64,000 bases of DNA, taken from NCBI GenBank assembly GCA_947359465.1, contig OX375875.1:12472538-12536537 (forward strand), given 5' to 3'. A program made the position numbers and the translations under genes. Shown piece by piece: positions 21,397-32,689 of this stretch. The notes below the pieces were generated by a model. The model searched no databases and was not told where the DNA came from. It was given only the letters and a program-made list of their open reading frames with translations. The stretch is from Metellina segmentata. Its lineage: Eukaryota; Arthropoda; Arachnida; Araneae; Tetragnathidae. Every line of letters starts with the position of its first letter. The stretch's first letter is position 1.

Positions 21397-22290
21397 GCAA
21401 GTGATTTCACTTTTTCTTTGCTTTAACACTTAATGCACCCTAAACTAATAGCCGCATCAGTAAAAAATCTTCTGCATCTTGTTCCCTGTACAATTTTAAG
21501 TAAACATTGTTAATATCCAAACTTTACGATTTGTACTTTGTCGGTAAACTGTCTTGAGAACAGAGGGAAAAAAGGGGGGCTTTTTCCTCGCCAAATAAAA
21601 AGAAATCGTTTTTATGGCAATTGTTGCTACGATAAATTTGATATCTGGTAAACCCGATAGTCAAAAGTGCAACCCACTACTGCTTGGGGAAGCAGCTATG
21701 CGAACTGAAAAATACGAAAATTGTATGACAACTTTTAATTGCATCGATTTTATTTATTAACCAATTTGAAAAATAATTGTACCATAAGAAAGAGTGTAAT
21801 GTAATGTATTCAGTGATGTTTTCAAATTTAAAAAATAATGGTTTTTGCCGTAGACAAAACGGTTTTAACAATAAGTAGCGAAAATATCCAAAGATTCCGA
21901 ATTTTGTATGACGAACTTTTGAACGCATCCAATTTAATTATTAACCGATTTCAAAAATAATAGTACCGTAAGAAAGAGTATATTCTGAGGTATACTGCGA
22001 TATTTTAAAAATTAAAAACTAATAGTAATTAGATATAGATACGGCAGTTTTAAAAAAAAGTAACAAAAATGTCCCGATTTTTCCTGAATTTCAAAAAAAT
22101 ATTATCAAGAACTAAATTTAAATTTCAAAAAAAACTCGACGAGCTGCAAAAATTTACGTTGAGCGGTACTCTTAAAAAAAACTCACGACTGAAGACTGAA
22201 AATTTGAATGTGTTTTGCTCACTCGCGGAAGAAATTTCACTTCTTCAACTTTAACACTTAATAAAACCTAAACTAATAGCCGCATCGGAA
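21397..22290. repeat. Internal repeats next to the hairpin-rich terminus
   Basis: The words TTTAACACTTAATGCACC and CTAAACTAATAGCCGCATC occur at about 21421-21460 and again at 22249-22285. Between them a unit of about 190 bp is repeated at 21697-21830 and 21888-22010 (TTGTATGACRAACTTTT, TTATTAACC, AATAGTACCGTAAGAAAGAG). This looks like an element with internal duplications. No coding signature. Confidence 0.55.
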
Positions 22291-25047
22291 AAAAAACAAG
22301 CATGTTAATTTCATTTTTTTCCGATCAGTACTTTCTCGGGAAACCGTCTAAGAATCGAGCTAAACAATACAGTTTTCAATCCTGCGGCGGCGGTAACATT
22401 TTTTTTAATATAGAGAGATACATTCAATTATTGAAGTTGCAATGTCTTGAAAATGGTACATTGAACACATGCACCGCCGAAGAATACACATTCACATAAT
22501 CAACGTATTTAAAATTCCTTAATTTGAAAATTGTGAGTGGATTTTATGAAATCTTTATAGTAGAGTAAAAAAACCTTGATTTATACTAGAAAATAGTCGC
22601 TCAGGCGCTGACGAAAATAAACTTCATGGAACTGATATAAATAGCATATCGGGTTACGTGCAGGATGTTTTTGTATATTACATCGCACAACTATTGTATC
22701 AATATTAAGTCCAGTTATTATAGTTTGTGCTCACTGACATTGATATTTTGGCTCGTGGTGAATTAAGGGAAGTGTTTTTAATTACTTTTGTTTTAATCGT
22801 AAGTAGAGCCGTTAGTGTCAACATCCAGTTTGAATTAATTAATTTTGTTTTATTATTTAGAAGCCAACTGTTGAGTCATTACAAAATATATTTAGAACCT
22901 TTTAGTTGTTTTTCATATGTAAGAGTTTTTCAATATAAGCTATTTATATCGCAATCTATCAACTAAAGTAAATTATTCGTACGGACGCATGGAAGCAAAC
23001 ATTATTTTAGATTCAAGACTTTTGTTAGCGTATGTAAAATGGCGAATATATAAGCTTTAGTTCGGTGATACAGTCCATTTACCTTTTTTTTATCTTCTTA
23101 TATACACGGACAAATGTATATAATGTATGGAATAAAATAAATGCTACTTGTAAGCAAATCTGAATTGCACACAAGGAACTGGAACAAGGATTACATAAGA
23201 ACTTAATGACGTGCAATGAAACGTATAAGCTTTCCAGGCTTAGTGTTCCATTTAAATCCATTCCCGATTAAATACAATCTTCCGTAAATAGAATATATCC
23301 ATTTCGCAATCACATCAAGAAAGTTGTATATCTTGAAACTTGTTTCATACACCGAATGAGACTTGATAGATGCAATTCAGTTTCGCTAAGAACCTAATCA
23401 ATTCTAAGAAAATTCACTTGCATGCCATCGCGAAAACTCGAGAGAATTTCTTAGAATAGCCCACGCAACCCTCCACAAATTGTTTCGAAGCAGACCCCAA
23501 ACATCTCGTTCGGATAGATTATCTTCAATAAATTTGAATGCCAGGTTTTCCGTTGCAGGCAGCGGGTTTGAAGTTAATCCGTACAGAGCATGTGTGGTGG
23601 CGCCTACAAATCCCAGGATAATTGGATCATTCACGAGGCTTTATGAGGCGCAAGCGCGTCAAAACAAATCTTTCTGATTTAGTTCTGGGCCGCCCACATC
23701 TCAATCACCTCCAGCCATGGTGCTTGGAGTTAGATGGGTACTTAATAAGGATTTTTCTGGCTGATGATGCCAGAAAGAATGTTTGATGAGGAGGTTATAC
23801 TCGTACGCATTGTGCAAGACGTGTGAAAGAACACGCAACTTTGACTGCACCAAAGTACTTTATGGAGTAATTTGGTTACCCTGCTATTTATACTGTAAAG
23901 ATTTTCACACCTTCTCACACCTGTCGGAATTTCTCACACCAGACGAAATGCCGAATATATTTTGACTGGTTATTATTTCTCGACAGATGCTGTTCTTTCG
24001 TCAGTCGTTTTACAACGACTTGAGTAGAACATGTGGTGCTCGTCCAGAAGATCTCTGATTAGATCTTGACTTTTACCGTTGTGCTCGTTTTTGTACTGCG
24101 GACGAACGACGGTTAGAGGGCAGGAGAGAGACGATAGAGAGAGCCGGGGGCAGAGGGTGATCACGCTGAGGACAAACTTTAATATGTATTAGTGTATTGA
24201 ATTAATGTGATGACTTAAACACTGTACATATTCCTACGTTCATGGAATTATAAGAAATTTAAAATATTAGCTGTTGGCTGTTTTCTCCTTGGGTACAATT
24301 TGTACTGTTTTTACTCTACCGTTTGAGGCGACGACACTACAGTATTCTGTAATTTGGATAAAGTTAATTCATGTAGTGATAGGCTTCCAACCACACAAAG
24401 TAACCTGCATATTCTAAGTGCGCTTCACTCCATATTAGATGGTATTGATTTGTTACAAAACTTCGTCTCTTTTTTGGCGCTTGCATCACAAAGCAGAAGT
24501 GTTATCCACTTCACACGTGTAAAGTTTCGATTGTTTGCCAGAAGCATTTCAGTGAGTATTTGTGGAAGAAATTGTGTTATTGGATTGTGTTTTTTAATTA
24601 TTGTTTAATATTTTAAATGGCCGAAATTAAAAAGCATTTTTGACCTATCATGCTTTTTATTTCATAAAAGGCAAGAATGATTCGCAGAAGCAAGAGAAGA
24701 TATGTGTCGTGTAAAGTGAGGATGCAGTTAATGATTCAACGTGCCCGTAAGTGGTTGAGAAAGAAGTTCCATTACCTAGATCAGTTCTTTAGCCACAAAC
24801 CTCTGAACTTATACGTGCGTGAGATGATGTAGCTACCGGAGGGATGGTGAAAGGTCACCGAATAGAAAGGAATATAATATACAGGTTAAATATGTAATTT
24901 TTAGCAAATATAGTAGTAGCAAAAATAGTTCTTCTTTTGTTAAAAAAACGGCAAGCACTTTTGCACCAACCAAATATTAATGGAATAGGTAGTGAAAAAT
25001 TGAGAGATGCTTCACATTTACAGCATACTAAAACGAATCTATATATA
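22291..25047. other. No gene seen; unrecognised sequence
   Basis: No domain signature, terminal repeat or SINE is recognised. A TCTCACACC word recurs three times at 23890-23945. A purine-rich GAGAGA segment lies at 24125-24145. Frames of 60-84 codons here show no family motif. Confidence 0.4.
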
Positions 25048-25700
25048 CTAGGGGGCCTGCCCCCTGATCGCTAACGCTCGCCAACCCCCGGAGGATTGCT
25101 TCGCAATCCTCATTGGTTCGCTGCGCGAACCTATACTCGCTTCGCTCGCCTCAATGAAGACATGTGTCCTAGCAGAATGGATTGTTTACAAAATATGTTA
25201 ACAAAAAAAAATTTTTCAAATCTAAATTTGCTGTATTACAGAAAAAATATACACAGTATCTCTAAAATCAGAATTAAAATGAAAACTTTGTGCAAATTTT
25301 GACTCGAAATGTGAGCGTTGCTTTGGAAATTGAATACCCAGCATGTTGTTTGTGTGTACATTTTCCCAGCACTCAAACGACCCACACTTTTTCATTGAGT
25401 TTGTTGCCGAAAGTTGTAGTGCAAGTGTCTTGTTGAACTATAATTGTTGGCCCTGAAAAGGACCGTTTTTTAAATGGCCCTGAAAAGACCTTCCGCTTTC
25501 TTTGATTTCTATTATAAACTAACTGCAACAGCTCATTAAAATTTCCTTTTTTTTTTTTCAATAAAATTTCTTCCGATAACGCTATAAATTCAATCGATGC
25601 GCGAGACTTCGCGATAAACAAACAATCGTACAGTGTTGCCAAAACGCGATTACAAATAACGTCTTTTTTGCGTGCCACGTAAGAGAATTATATATATAGA
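25048..25700 (-). mobile_element. Helitron-like non-autonomous element, shorter copy
   Basis: On the minus strand it begins TCTATATATATAATTC after an A and ends with stacked palindromes and CTAG before a T. This fits the A|TC...CTAG|T rule of Helitrons. Terminal hairpins include AGGGGGCCTGCCCCCT, GGATTGCTTCGCAATCC and GGTTCGCTGCGCGAACC. Both ends match the 1575-bp element at 50691-52265. At 653 bp it is internally deleted. It contains two histone-type stem-loop motifs (25449-25490). A 101-codon minus-strand frame (25373-25678) is not conserved as a frame in the longer copy, so I treat it as non-coding. Confidence 0.75.
25449..25490 (-). other. Pair of histone-type 3' stem-loop motifs
   Basis: The minus strand at 25464-25449 reads GGTCCTTTTCAGGGCC. 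It fits the animal replication-dependent histone mRNA consensus (six-pair stem GGYYYU/ARRRCC, loop UUUC) with one G-U pair. A second, 15-base version, GGTCTTTTCAGGGCC, lies at 25490-25476. A CAAGA word follows about 15-20 bases downstream, where the purine-rich histone downstream element usually sits. No histone coding sequence is nearby. Function in this element is unknown. Confidence 0.6.
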
Positions 25701-25958
25701 TATTTATATGTATCCGTATGCAGATATAAAAGGATGTGTGTGCATATTCTCTATTCAAATCTATACCGTTTGACCAATCCACGCCAAATTTGGTACACTT
25801 ATACTTAAGAACACTGCGGAAAACATAGACTATTTCTATCCTGTCTTTAGTGCAATCTTGCCATGAAAAGTGGCACACATGTAGTCCTAAGGGTGACTCT
25901 CGCAGCCTCAATTTTAAAATCTAAAGTTTGTTTTCCAACAATAAATGGACATGAATAC

Positions 25959-26113
25959 GGAAACACGTTCTACAGGGTTTGTGTATGAGTAAACACAGGG
26001 AAATGTCTCGGTCATGTTTTTAGCTGTCGCGGTAGGAAATACGTTTTACAGAGTTAAGTTGGTGGATTTGAGTTAACACAAGGAAATGTCACGGTCATAT
26101 TTTAAAACCGAAC
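25959..26113. repeat. Two-unit 76-78-bp tandem repeat, locus 2
   Basis: Same two-unit structure as 15116-15265, with units starting at about 25959 and 26035 (GGAAAYACGTTYTACAG, then TGAGTTAACACA.GGAAATGTC.CGGTCAT). Confidence 0.75.
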
Positions 26114-26154
26114 AACTCCGGGTTTATTCCGCTATAATGTATTATCAACGACCA

Positions 26155-26735
26155 TCAGTTTTAATTTATTATTTATCCATTATAAATTCTTTCGTATGAC
26201 TGCAATTAGAGATTTTGTCCCCATATTAATCACTTCCCAGCATTATGCTTGAGAAGTAATCGGGGTGATTAATAATAATTTATCTCTCCGCAGGAACCTG
26301 TAGAAAAGTTTGAGGGAAGACGATATTTGTGCTCAAACTCATCGTAAACTGCATATTCGTCGAGCTCGTCATCCCATGTTGAATAGCATCTTTGTAATAA
26401 ACACTTTAAAAATAACAATTGCTTCTCATTTATAAATATACTAAAAAATGAATAATGAACTCAGTTCTATTTATTTATTTATCCATTCTAAATTTGTTTA
26501 AATGACAGCAATTCGATTTGGTTTATACCTCAATCACTTCTCACATATATGGTGGATGCAGTTACCGTAGCAATTAATAAGGATTTTTCTCGCCGTAGAA
26601 TCTGGAAGTAAAGTAGGATGAGAAGGCCATTTTTGTACGCACACTCAACGTAAACTTTATATTATTCGAGCTCTTCGTCCCATGTTGAATGGTATCTATT
26701 GCATCCAACAGTTGAGAAATAAGAAATGCTTTGTA
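26155..26735. repeat. Diverged tandem duplication, two units of about 300 bp
   Basis: Units start near 26162 and 26468 with TTTATTTATCCATT.TAAATT. They share the order CAATCACTT, TTAATAA..TTT.TCTC, TCGAGCTC.TC.TCCCATGTTGAAT. Identity is about 65-70% by eye. No coding sequence recognised. Confidence 0.55.
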
Positions 26736-26814
26736 GACATACTAAAATAATTAATAAATTAATAATAATCTTGGTGTTTAACAATTTATTCATACTGTCA
26801 TACAAACATACATC

Positions 26815-26895
26815 CCAGGTGTTAACCTCGTCAGCTGATCGTGGCTCAAAATTATACTGTGGGGTCATCAGATCTTTTCCATTGGGCTTGATCCA
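26815..26895 (+). repeat. SINE-A fragment, diverged
   Basis: CAGGTGTTAACCTCGTCAGCTGATCGTGGCTCAAAATTA..TC.GATCTTTTCC matches the SINE-A body order. Confidence 0.55.
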
Positions 26896-26944
26896 GGACA
26901 GTTTCCAATATATCATTGGTCAGTTTGACAGTTTCCAATATATC

Positions 26945-26993
26945 AAAGGTATATATGTGTACACAATGTGATTGAGTACACATATATACCTTT
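26945..26993. repeat. Perfect 18-bp inverted repeat
   Basis: AAAGGTATATATGTGTAC at 26945-26962 and its exact reverse complement at 26976-26993 are separated by 13 bases. Upstream, ACAGTTTCCAATATATCA is directly repeated at about 26898 and 26927. Confidence 0.9.
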
Positions 26994-27197
26994 CATGACA
27001 GTGGTTTGATGTGTTTTGTCGCTCTACGATTATTTTTTACAAGGTCGGAAAAAACTAAAACATATTATATATGTACTGCATTGCATTATTATAAAGCTTA
27101 AGACTCACATATCACAAAACAATGAAGTGCAGTTACGATACATAGCAGAAAGACAGAGGAATAAAACCTGCCATCAGTATAAATTCAAACCAAGTTA

Positions 27198-27645
27198 GAG
27201 CCGCGGTAGCTCAGTCAGTAGAGCGTCGGGCTCGCATCAGAAGGGTTGTGGGTTCTGTCCTCGGCGGAGCCTGCAATTCTGATGATTCCGAGATCGGCGC
27301 TTCGACCTGGCTAAAGACCGTCGTGTACACTAATGGTGACTGGGGCACGTTAAATAGGTCGTGGTCACAATGTCCCCCATGTTCCCATACCAAATCAATA
27401 CCTCTGGGGGTACCTGATCAGGGGGTTATCGGCCTCTGATGGGGATCTAAATTACGATATGTGTGAGTGAATGGATGTATGAAAGGGACCTTCCCGTAAA
27501 ACGGATGTGTCATGTATTTCGAGCAAACTTCCTCCCAATGGGTCTCAATAACATGGAAGGCGCAACCTCCTCGCCTCTTGCGGTCTTCGATAGGCCTGGC
27601 ACTCCTCTGGTCTGCCAGTGTAGGCATAAGAAACAACAACAACAA
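27198..27645 (+). mobile_element. tRNA-derived SINE, family B, copy 2 (full length)
   Basis: The 5' end GAGCCGCGGTAGCTCAGTCA, with a textbook A box, resembles a tRNA. The B-box region is GGGTTGTGGGTTCTGTCC. The body of about 380 bp is shared with 16289-16744, and the 3' tail is (CAA)n. The 12-bp target duplication CAAACCAAGTTA is exact at 27186-27197 and 27646-27657. The exact duplication marks a rather recent, LINE-mobilised insertion. Matching 63-codon frames in both copies reflect shared ancestry, not a protein. Confidence 0.92.
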
Positions 27646-27657
27646 CAAACCAAGTTA

Positions 27658-28830
27658 TCGACAAGCATGCCAAATTCGGCGGACTTAGAGCCTATAACTA
27701 TCTAAGTGAAATTACTACTTGTATTACTGATTAAAACACTACAATGTTGAAAGAAAAAGTGATTCCTTTAATATCGTGGGATTTTTCAGTAAAACCTCAT
27801 GTACTGACATTCAAGCGAATTCAGCTCTAGAGAAAAATAACAATACAAATAACATCAGTTATTCGCAATGTAACAACAAAAGAATCAACTGAATCAATAA
27901 AACTGTCATGATTCAGCAGTGCTGAAAATATATTTATTTTAAGCACACTAAAGTAGTTCAATCCTCGAAGTGTTTTTTTGAAAGAAATATTAAGGACCTA
28001 TTGCAATGCTTGTTTAGAATATAGAAATAAAAACCAGGTGGATGAAATTTTTCCTATTTGAAAATTCTAGTTTGTACGTCTATCTATATGTGCTCAAGTT
28101 TTGAATGTCTATCTATAGTAGGCGTGAAGTTCCACCCAAATCACAGATTATTTTGAGAAGGTTTAGTCATCGACTAAAAAAGGTATGTTTATACGAAGTT
28201 TGTTACGTAATCGTTGTATACATAGACATCGTTCCGTTTGAACTATATTTATTTAAGACTCGACTAATTCCAGTACCTTTCTTTTGACTCGGTACTGTAA
28301 AAATAGTCCGCAGGCAACCGAGTTCAGATGGTCAAGAATTAATTATATTGAAATATTTAATGAAGTTCAATGGCGCTAAGCAATTGATCGCTTCCTCTTG
28401 TACTTAATTAAGTTCGAAGGAAAGGATAAAATCAGTTATTAATACTCCTTTTTGAACATTTTGTATTGTAAATATGCTTATCTATCCTGCAATTCTGACT
28501 GTAATGTGGCAGGTGGCAACTGGTTCTACTCTTATAAACATCCATAATTTATTATGTTATTAACAATTACTTTCGACTATTTTAAGAAATATAGGTAAAT
28601 TATACAAATTTACGATTTATACACTGAGCGTTTAAAAATTTAAGGAGCAGTAATGTTTACAGCTGCTACTTTGCAGTGAGGTGATTAGAATAGGGACCGA
28701 AACAATGAGTAGAAACAGAGCAATAATAAATGCAAAAACGAACAGTAAAATCTATCTTAAATAAAGCGGTAACAGTGTATTGTGTGCCATGAAACAGAAG
28801 GGTTACTGAAAACATAAAAAAAGAGAATTA
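27658..28830. other. No gene seen
   Basis: Unrecognised AT-rich DNA between a SINE-B and a SINE-A scrap. Confidence 0.45.
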
Positions 28831-28895
28831 TAGGTACAGGTATTTTAAATTGGAGCAACACAACGGGCAATTAATACACGAGAGAAAGCGATCCT
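28831..28895 (-). repeat. SINE-A tail fragment
   Basis: TAGGTACAGGTATTTTAAATTGGAGCAACACAACGGGC.ATT is the reverse complement of the SINE-A end and tail (split here across lines of the same short stretch). Confidence 0.55.
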
Positions 28896-29162
28896 TTGTA
28901 GCTATATGAGAACCTCTAATGCTTTGTACTTCGTTTGCTTAGAGACAGATGATGCGTATGAGTTCCTGTTGTAGCAGAATCTATTCCTATGTTGGAGCAT
29001 CGACTTTCCGGAGAAATAAAAAGAGCATGAGGGCAGATTCGTTGTCCTGAGATCTCAGAAGGGTAAGTTAAGTTGGCTTACGAATCGACTAGGTACAATT
29101 GGCTAAGCTCAGACAAGTGTTTTCAATCACGATGGATAATCACTTAAACCAATCAATAATTT

Positions 29163-29225
29163 GTCGCGGTCCATTTTCAGTAGACCATTATGTTGCTCCA
29201 GTGCGACGTTAATTCAATTACCTTC
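29163..29225 (+). repeat. SINE-A tail fragment
   Basis: GTCGCGGTCCATTTTCAGTA, then TGTTGCTCCAGTGCGACGTT and AATT, a plus-strand SINE-A end. Confidence 0.6.
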
Positions 29226-30309
29226 TTTCTGGTCTAATCAACGCTATAATTTAGAGCTTGCATCTGGATATAAGCGATAGCAACCTATATTGTATGAAAG
29301 GAGTGGGCTTAAGGTAAGGCAAAGGCTTAGAAAAGCCTTTGCAAAGGAATAGTTAAAACCCCAGCACACACATTTCTGTGTCATTTTCTCCCTTCTTACT
29401 GTGGCAGTCAATGCTTAGTCAATGGACCTGTACAGTTTTTTTTTTTTTTTTTGCTATTTCCTTTTTCCTTTCCACTATCCGTTTCTATTCATTTGAATAG
29501 TTACTTCTCTTGTTAAAGAAAGTCCATCCGGCCAACAGTCGTTCCCAATCCCTTTGCTGCAAAACCAAACACAATGGAGTTGGTGATTAGGCGAGGAAAG
29601 TTGCTTTTTTTAGAATTCAAGTTCAAGGGAGAGAGATGACAATTTTTTATTTCTCTCTTTAAAATGGTGCTCTAGATGGCTTTTGTTACGAGACGGTTGG
29701 AAACAATAACTCAGTTACAAATTATGTTCATCTGTCTTTTGATTATACTGGCAAAAAAAGTGTAAGTCTAGCGAACTGAGGCACAATATTTTCGCTGAAA
29801 TTCTTAATTGCTTAAATATATTGATGATAGTGTCGTTAATCGCATTTCAGACATTATCGAAATTCACTTGTAATGTATATAAGTGGATATCAATAAAGTC
29901 GACTTGTACAAAATCATGTGGATTTCTCTCTTTCTACGTCGCGCCAAATTTTTACTGCAAATGTAATAAATTTAATCAAAAACACAAAGCATTACGAGAA
30001 CATGTTCCTTAAAGTTTAATTCTCATCTACAACATTGTGCAAACGCAGCACTTAAACCATGTTACGACAATTGGAATCTGAACGGCCACATCAATTCCAT
30101 CAAACTCACTTGTTAAAAGCAATTCTTTAATTTGACGTCTTCGCATCCACTCATATTTAGTTTCCTGCTCTGATTTCTGTCTATCATAATTAGACTGATG
30201 TGGAATTTTTAGAGAACAACGAAATTGTTGGTGTTATTTTAGCAATATATTCCCCAAGTCCCAATCTCAACTCAAGTTAACAACTTAACTATCTAAGTAG
30301 TTTTGGTGA
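29226..30309. other. No gene seen; contains poly-T
   Basis: A T run of 16 or more lies at about 29438-29453. No recognised element. Confidence 0.5.
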
Positions 30310-30600
30310 GAAACGTCATCCATCGAGGTCAGACTAATTTTGATTATGACGAGATAACTCGCCATTCATCAGGATATTTACAATATTTTTTATGGTGATA
30401 TGTTCAATATTTGGTCAGGTTTAGTATAGTTATGGTATATCTCGTCCATCAAGATCTGGTTAATTTTACAGTTGGCAAGATACATCTTCAAGACGAGATC
30501 AATATCTGGTCAGTTTTCTAATGACGGAATATCTCGTTCGTCAAGATCTGGTCAATTTTGTTGATGACGCGATGCATCTTGCAGATAACCATCAGGCCGG
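30310..30600. repeat. Palindromic 42-bp minisatellite, locus 3
   Basis: About six diverged units with GACGAGATAACTCG, TATCTCGTCCATCAAGATCTGG and ATCTCGTTCGTCAAGATCTG cores. Confidence 0.75.
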
Positions 30601-30904
30601 TTAATCTAAGCGCAAGATTGGCGAATTAATCCTATAGTGGTTTATTTTATCTTGTTTGCTTCCGTCTGTTTGCTAGCATATTATACATTCAGTCTATATT
30701 AGAATATTTGCAGTACAAAAAAAAATTTTACATAAAAATCTTAATGGGTGATGATGCATCTCCTTACAGATATTTAGCACACACTAAACATTTAGTTTTA
30801 AGGTTGTCGGGACCCCTTATGTCTCACTTCTCCTTTGCAATACTTCTAGATACCGAAATACCAAATTAGAGAATATTTATGTAGTATAAATATATTTTTT
30901 AATA

Positions 30905-31425
30905 CAGGTGCACAATGTGCGCCTAAGTTTTTAAATTGGGTGCACAGGTTATATTTTAGGTGCACGTTTAAAAAAACGTAATATAAGAGCATTGATACAA
31001 TGTAAACTACTTTATTAGTTTGGTATGTTTAGATAGGTTAGTAGTAGATATAGTAAATAAAAATATTTAAACAACTAAATTCTCCCTTCTCCAGCGCACG
31101 GCAGTCGCTTCAACAGGGCCATCTGGAACATGTTTCGATCATCGGAAAGTTCTGGTGGCATGGCACAAGTAAACCTTCCTCCTGTATAAACCCGTTTCGG
31201 CCCAGCTATTTTGTTTTCTCATAGTGTACATTTAGGAATTTTAATTACGCTGCTTTAGAGCGAGAGAGGTCGATACTATTTGTTTGTTAAAGCATCAAAA
31301 TAACATAAAACGTTTCCTCCCATTTTTAACGTTAGGTGTACGGCATGCACCTAGCTGGAAAAAATTAGGTGCACAATTTTATTTTCATGTGCACAGTGCA
31401 CCTGTGCACCCGGGTATTTCGAGCC

Positions 31426-31428
<3 letters not shown>
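30905..31428. mobile_element. hAT-like non-autonomous remnant with GGTGCAC subterminal repeats
   Basis: The right end, reverse-complemented, is CAGGGCTCGAAATACCCGGG, a hAT-type terminus. The left end starts CAGGTGCACAATGTGC. GGTGCAC or its complement occurs six or more times near the two ends, as expected for transposase-binding subterminal repeats. No coding sequence or target duplication is evident; a (TA)n tract follows the right end. Confidence 0.5.

Positions 31429-31477
<49 letters not shown>
31429..31477. repeat. (TA)n microsatellite
   Basis: About 48 bp of TA directly after the CAGGGCTC terminus. Confidence 0.95.
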
Positions 31478-31807
31478 ATGTAAGATTACAGTACTTTATT
31501 CTGTTCAAGTGTTAAAGTAATTTCGAGAGCTTTGGTGAGAGGGCGCGGGCTACCGTAAAGACTCGATTCACGCAGTATAAGAGGAAAAAAACTAGAGAGA
31601 ACTGGATAGAATGTCACGCTTATACTTATTTGTTATTTTAGTATTGATAATAAAATAAATGAAAAAATAGTTTTCGTACTAATACCTCTCAAAGTGCACT
31701 TTGAACATGAAAGCCAACACAAGTTTTATGCCTACAGTGAGATAAATCAAATTGATCCCCTCCGTTTCGTTTCCTCCCTGTTTCCTCTCGTGTGCGTATA
31801 TATGTTA

Positions 31808-32578
31808 CCGTTAAAGTGCAGTAATCAGTTATTGTACAGATTATCTAGGTAATGTGTAGATTAACTAGGGTGATCCGTTAAAGTGCCGAAAATTGTTTCC
31901 ATTGCTCAAATTACCTAGGTAATCCGCAAATTACCTAGATAATCTGCACATTACCTACTAGGCACTCGTTAAAGTGAAAATAAGATATTTGCTGGAACAA
32001 CAGGAACGTACAGTCAACACATCATTCCTTTGAATTATTCGATAATCTCCAGATGATTCTTTTTTCTTGGAAACTTTTATTCGCTTTACAGTTTCAATTA
32101 TGGAATCATACTTTCGTTTTGTCATTAAAACACTGTTATATTTTAAATCTTCGCTAAAGAGGTTTGCTAAGAATCTTTTCTTCATTTTACTCACCAATTC
32201 GGTGCTTGCTTGCATACTAGGAGTTAAATTTATCTGCTTTAAAAAAATCACGACACAAATTCACGCGCTATCAGGCAGAAACGAATTTGAAAAAAAAAAT
32301 AGCTATGCTACGCACTGGCAGCCGACGCAAATTATGAGAAATAAACACAACCGGCGACGACAAGACGGTGGCAAAACCAAACTAAAACTAAAAGTGGAGG
32401 GAGATGGGTAGGTGTAGGGGGAAAGAAAATGAGCGAAACAAAGTTTTGAACTTTAACGATACGGAAGCCTTTTAATGTGCATCATACCTAGGTTAAATGA
32501 GGAAAACTCTTGATTCCGCACGTTAACGGAGCAAATCAGTTAATCTGCAGATCAGCTACGTAACGTGCACATTAACGG
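31808..32578 (-). mobile_element. Ginger2-like element remnant
   Basis: The left end CCGTTAAAGTGCAGTAATCA and the reverse complement of the right end CCGTTAATGTGCACGTTACG match as inverted ends. Internal words GCAGATTA, TGATCCGTTAA and GTGC..AA are shared. The left half is packed with ATTACCTAGGTAAT-type palindromes (31840-31950). Between the ends lies an N-terminal transposase fragment. Family assignment rests on that fragment. Confidence 0.55.
31958..32251 (-). pseudogene. KRBA2/Ginger2-type transposase N-terminal fragment
   Basis: The 97-codon minus-strand frame contains FLANLFSEDL, then SVLMTKRKYDSIIETVKRIK and DYRIIQRNDVLTV. This matches the N-terminal region I recall for KRBA2-like proteins, which derive from Ginger2 DNA transposons with a retrovirus-like integrase core. 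After DVLTV the match stops abruptly at a deletion that joins to terminal sequence, so zinc finger and integrase core are absent. The fragment cannot be an active enzyme. The recognition is from memory of the family and should be searched. Confidence 0.6.
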
Positions 32579-32689
32579 CTTTCGAGCTCTAGCGGTAATA
32601 TATCCACTAATTGCTCTTCTTGTCTTGTATTTGGCGTAACACGTCCAAATATAGCGCTTGTACGATGAAACCCAATCGTAATTATTGGG

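Noticed and set aside
25449..25490. A captured histone gene
   Set aside because: Stem-loop motifs are present, but no histone coding sequence (H2A, H2B, H3 or H4 tail) is readable upstream.
25373..25678. 101-codon frame in the Helitron-like element as a conserved protein
   Set aside because: The longer copy at 50.7 kb breaks the frame early while keeping the DNA and the stem-loop positions.
27198..27275. Possible tRNA gene
   Set aside because: The A box is good and the start is tRNA-like, but the T arm and acceptor stem do not pair properly, and the segment is the head of a SINE with tail and target duplication.
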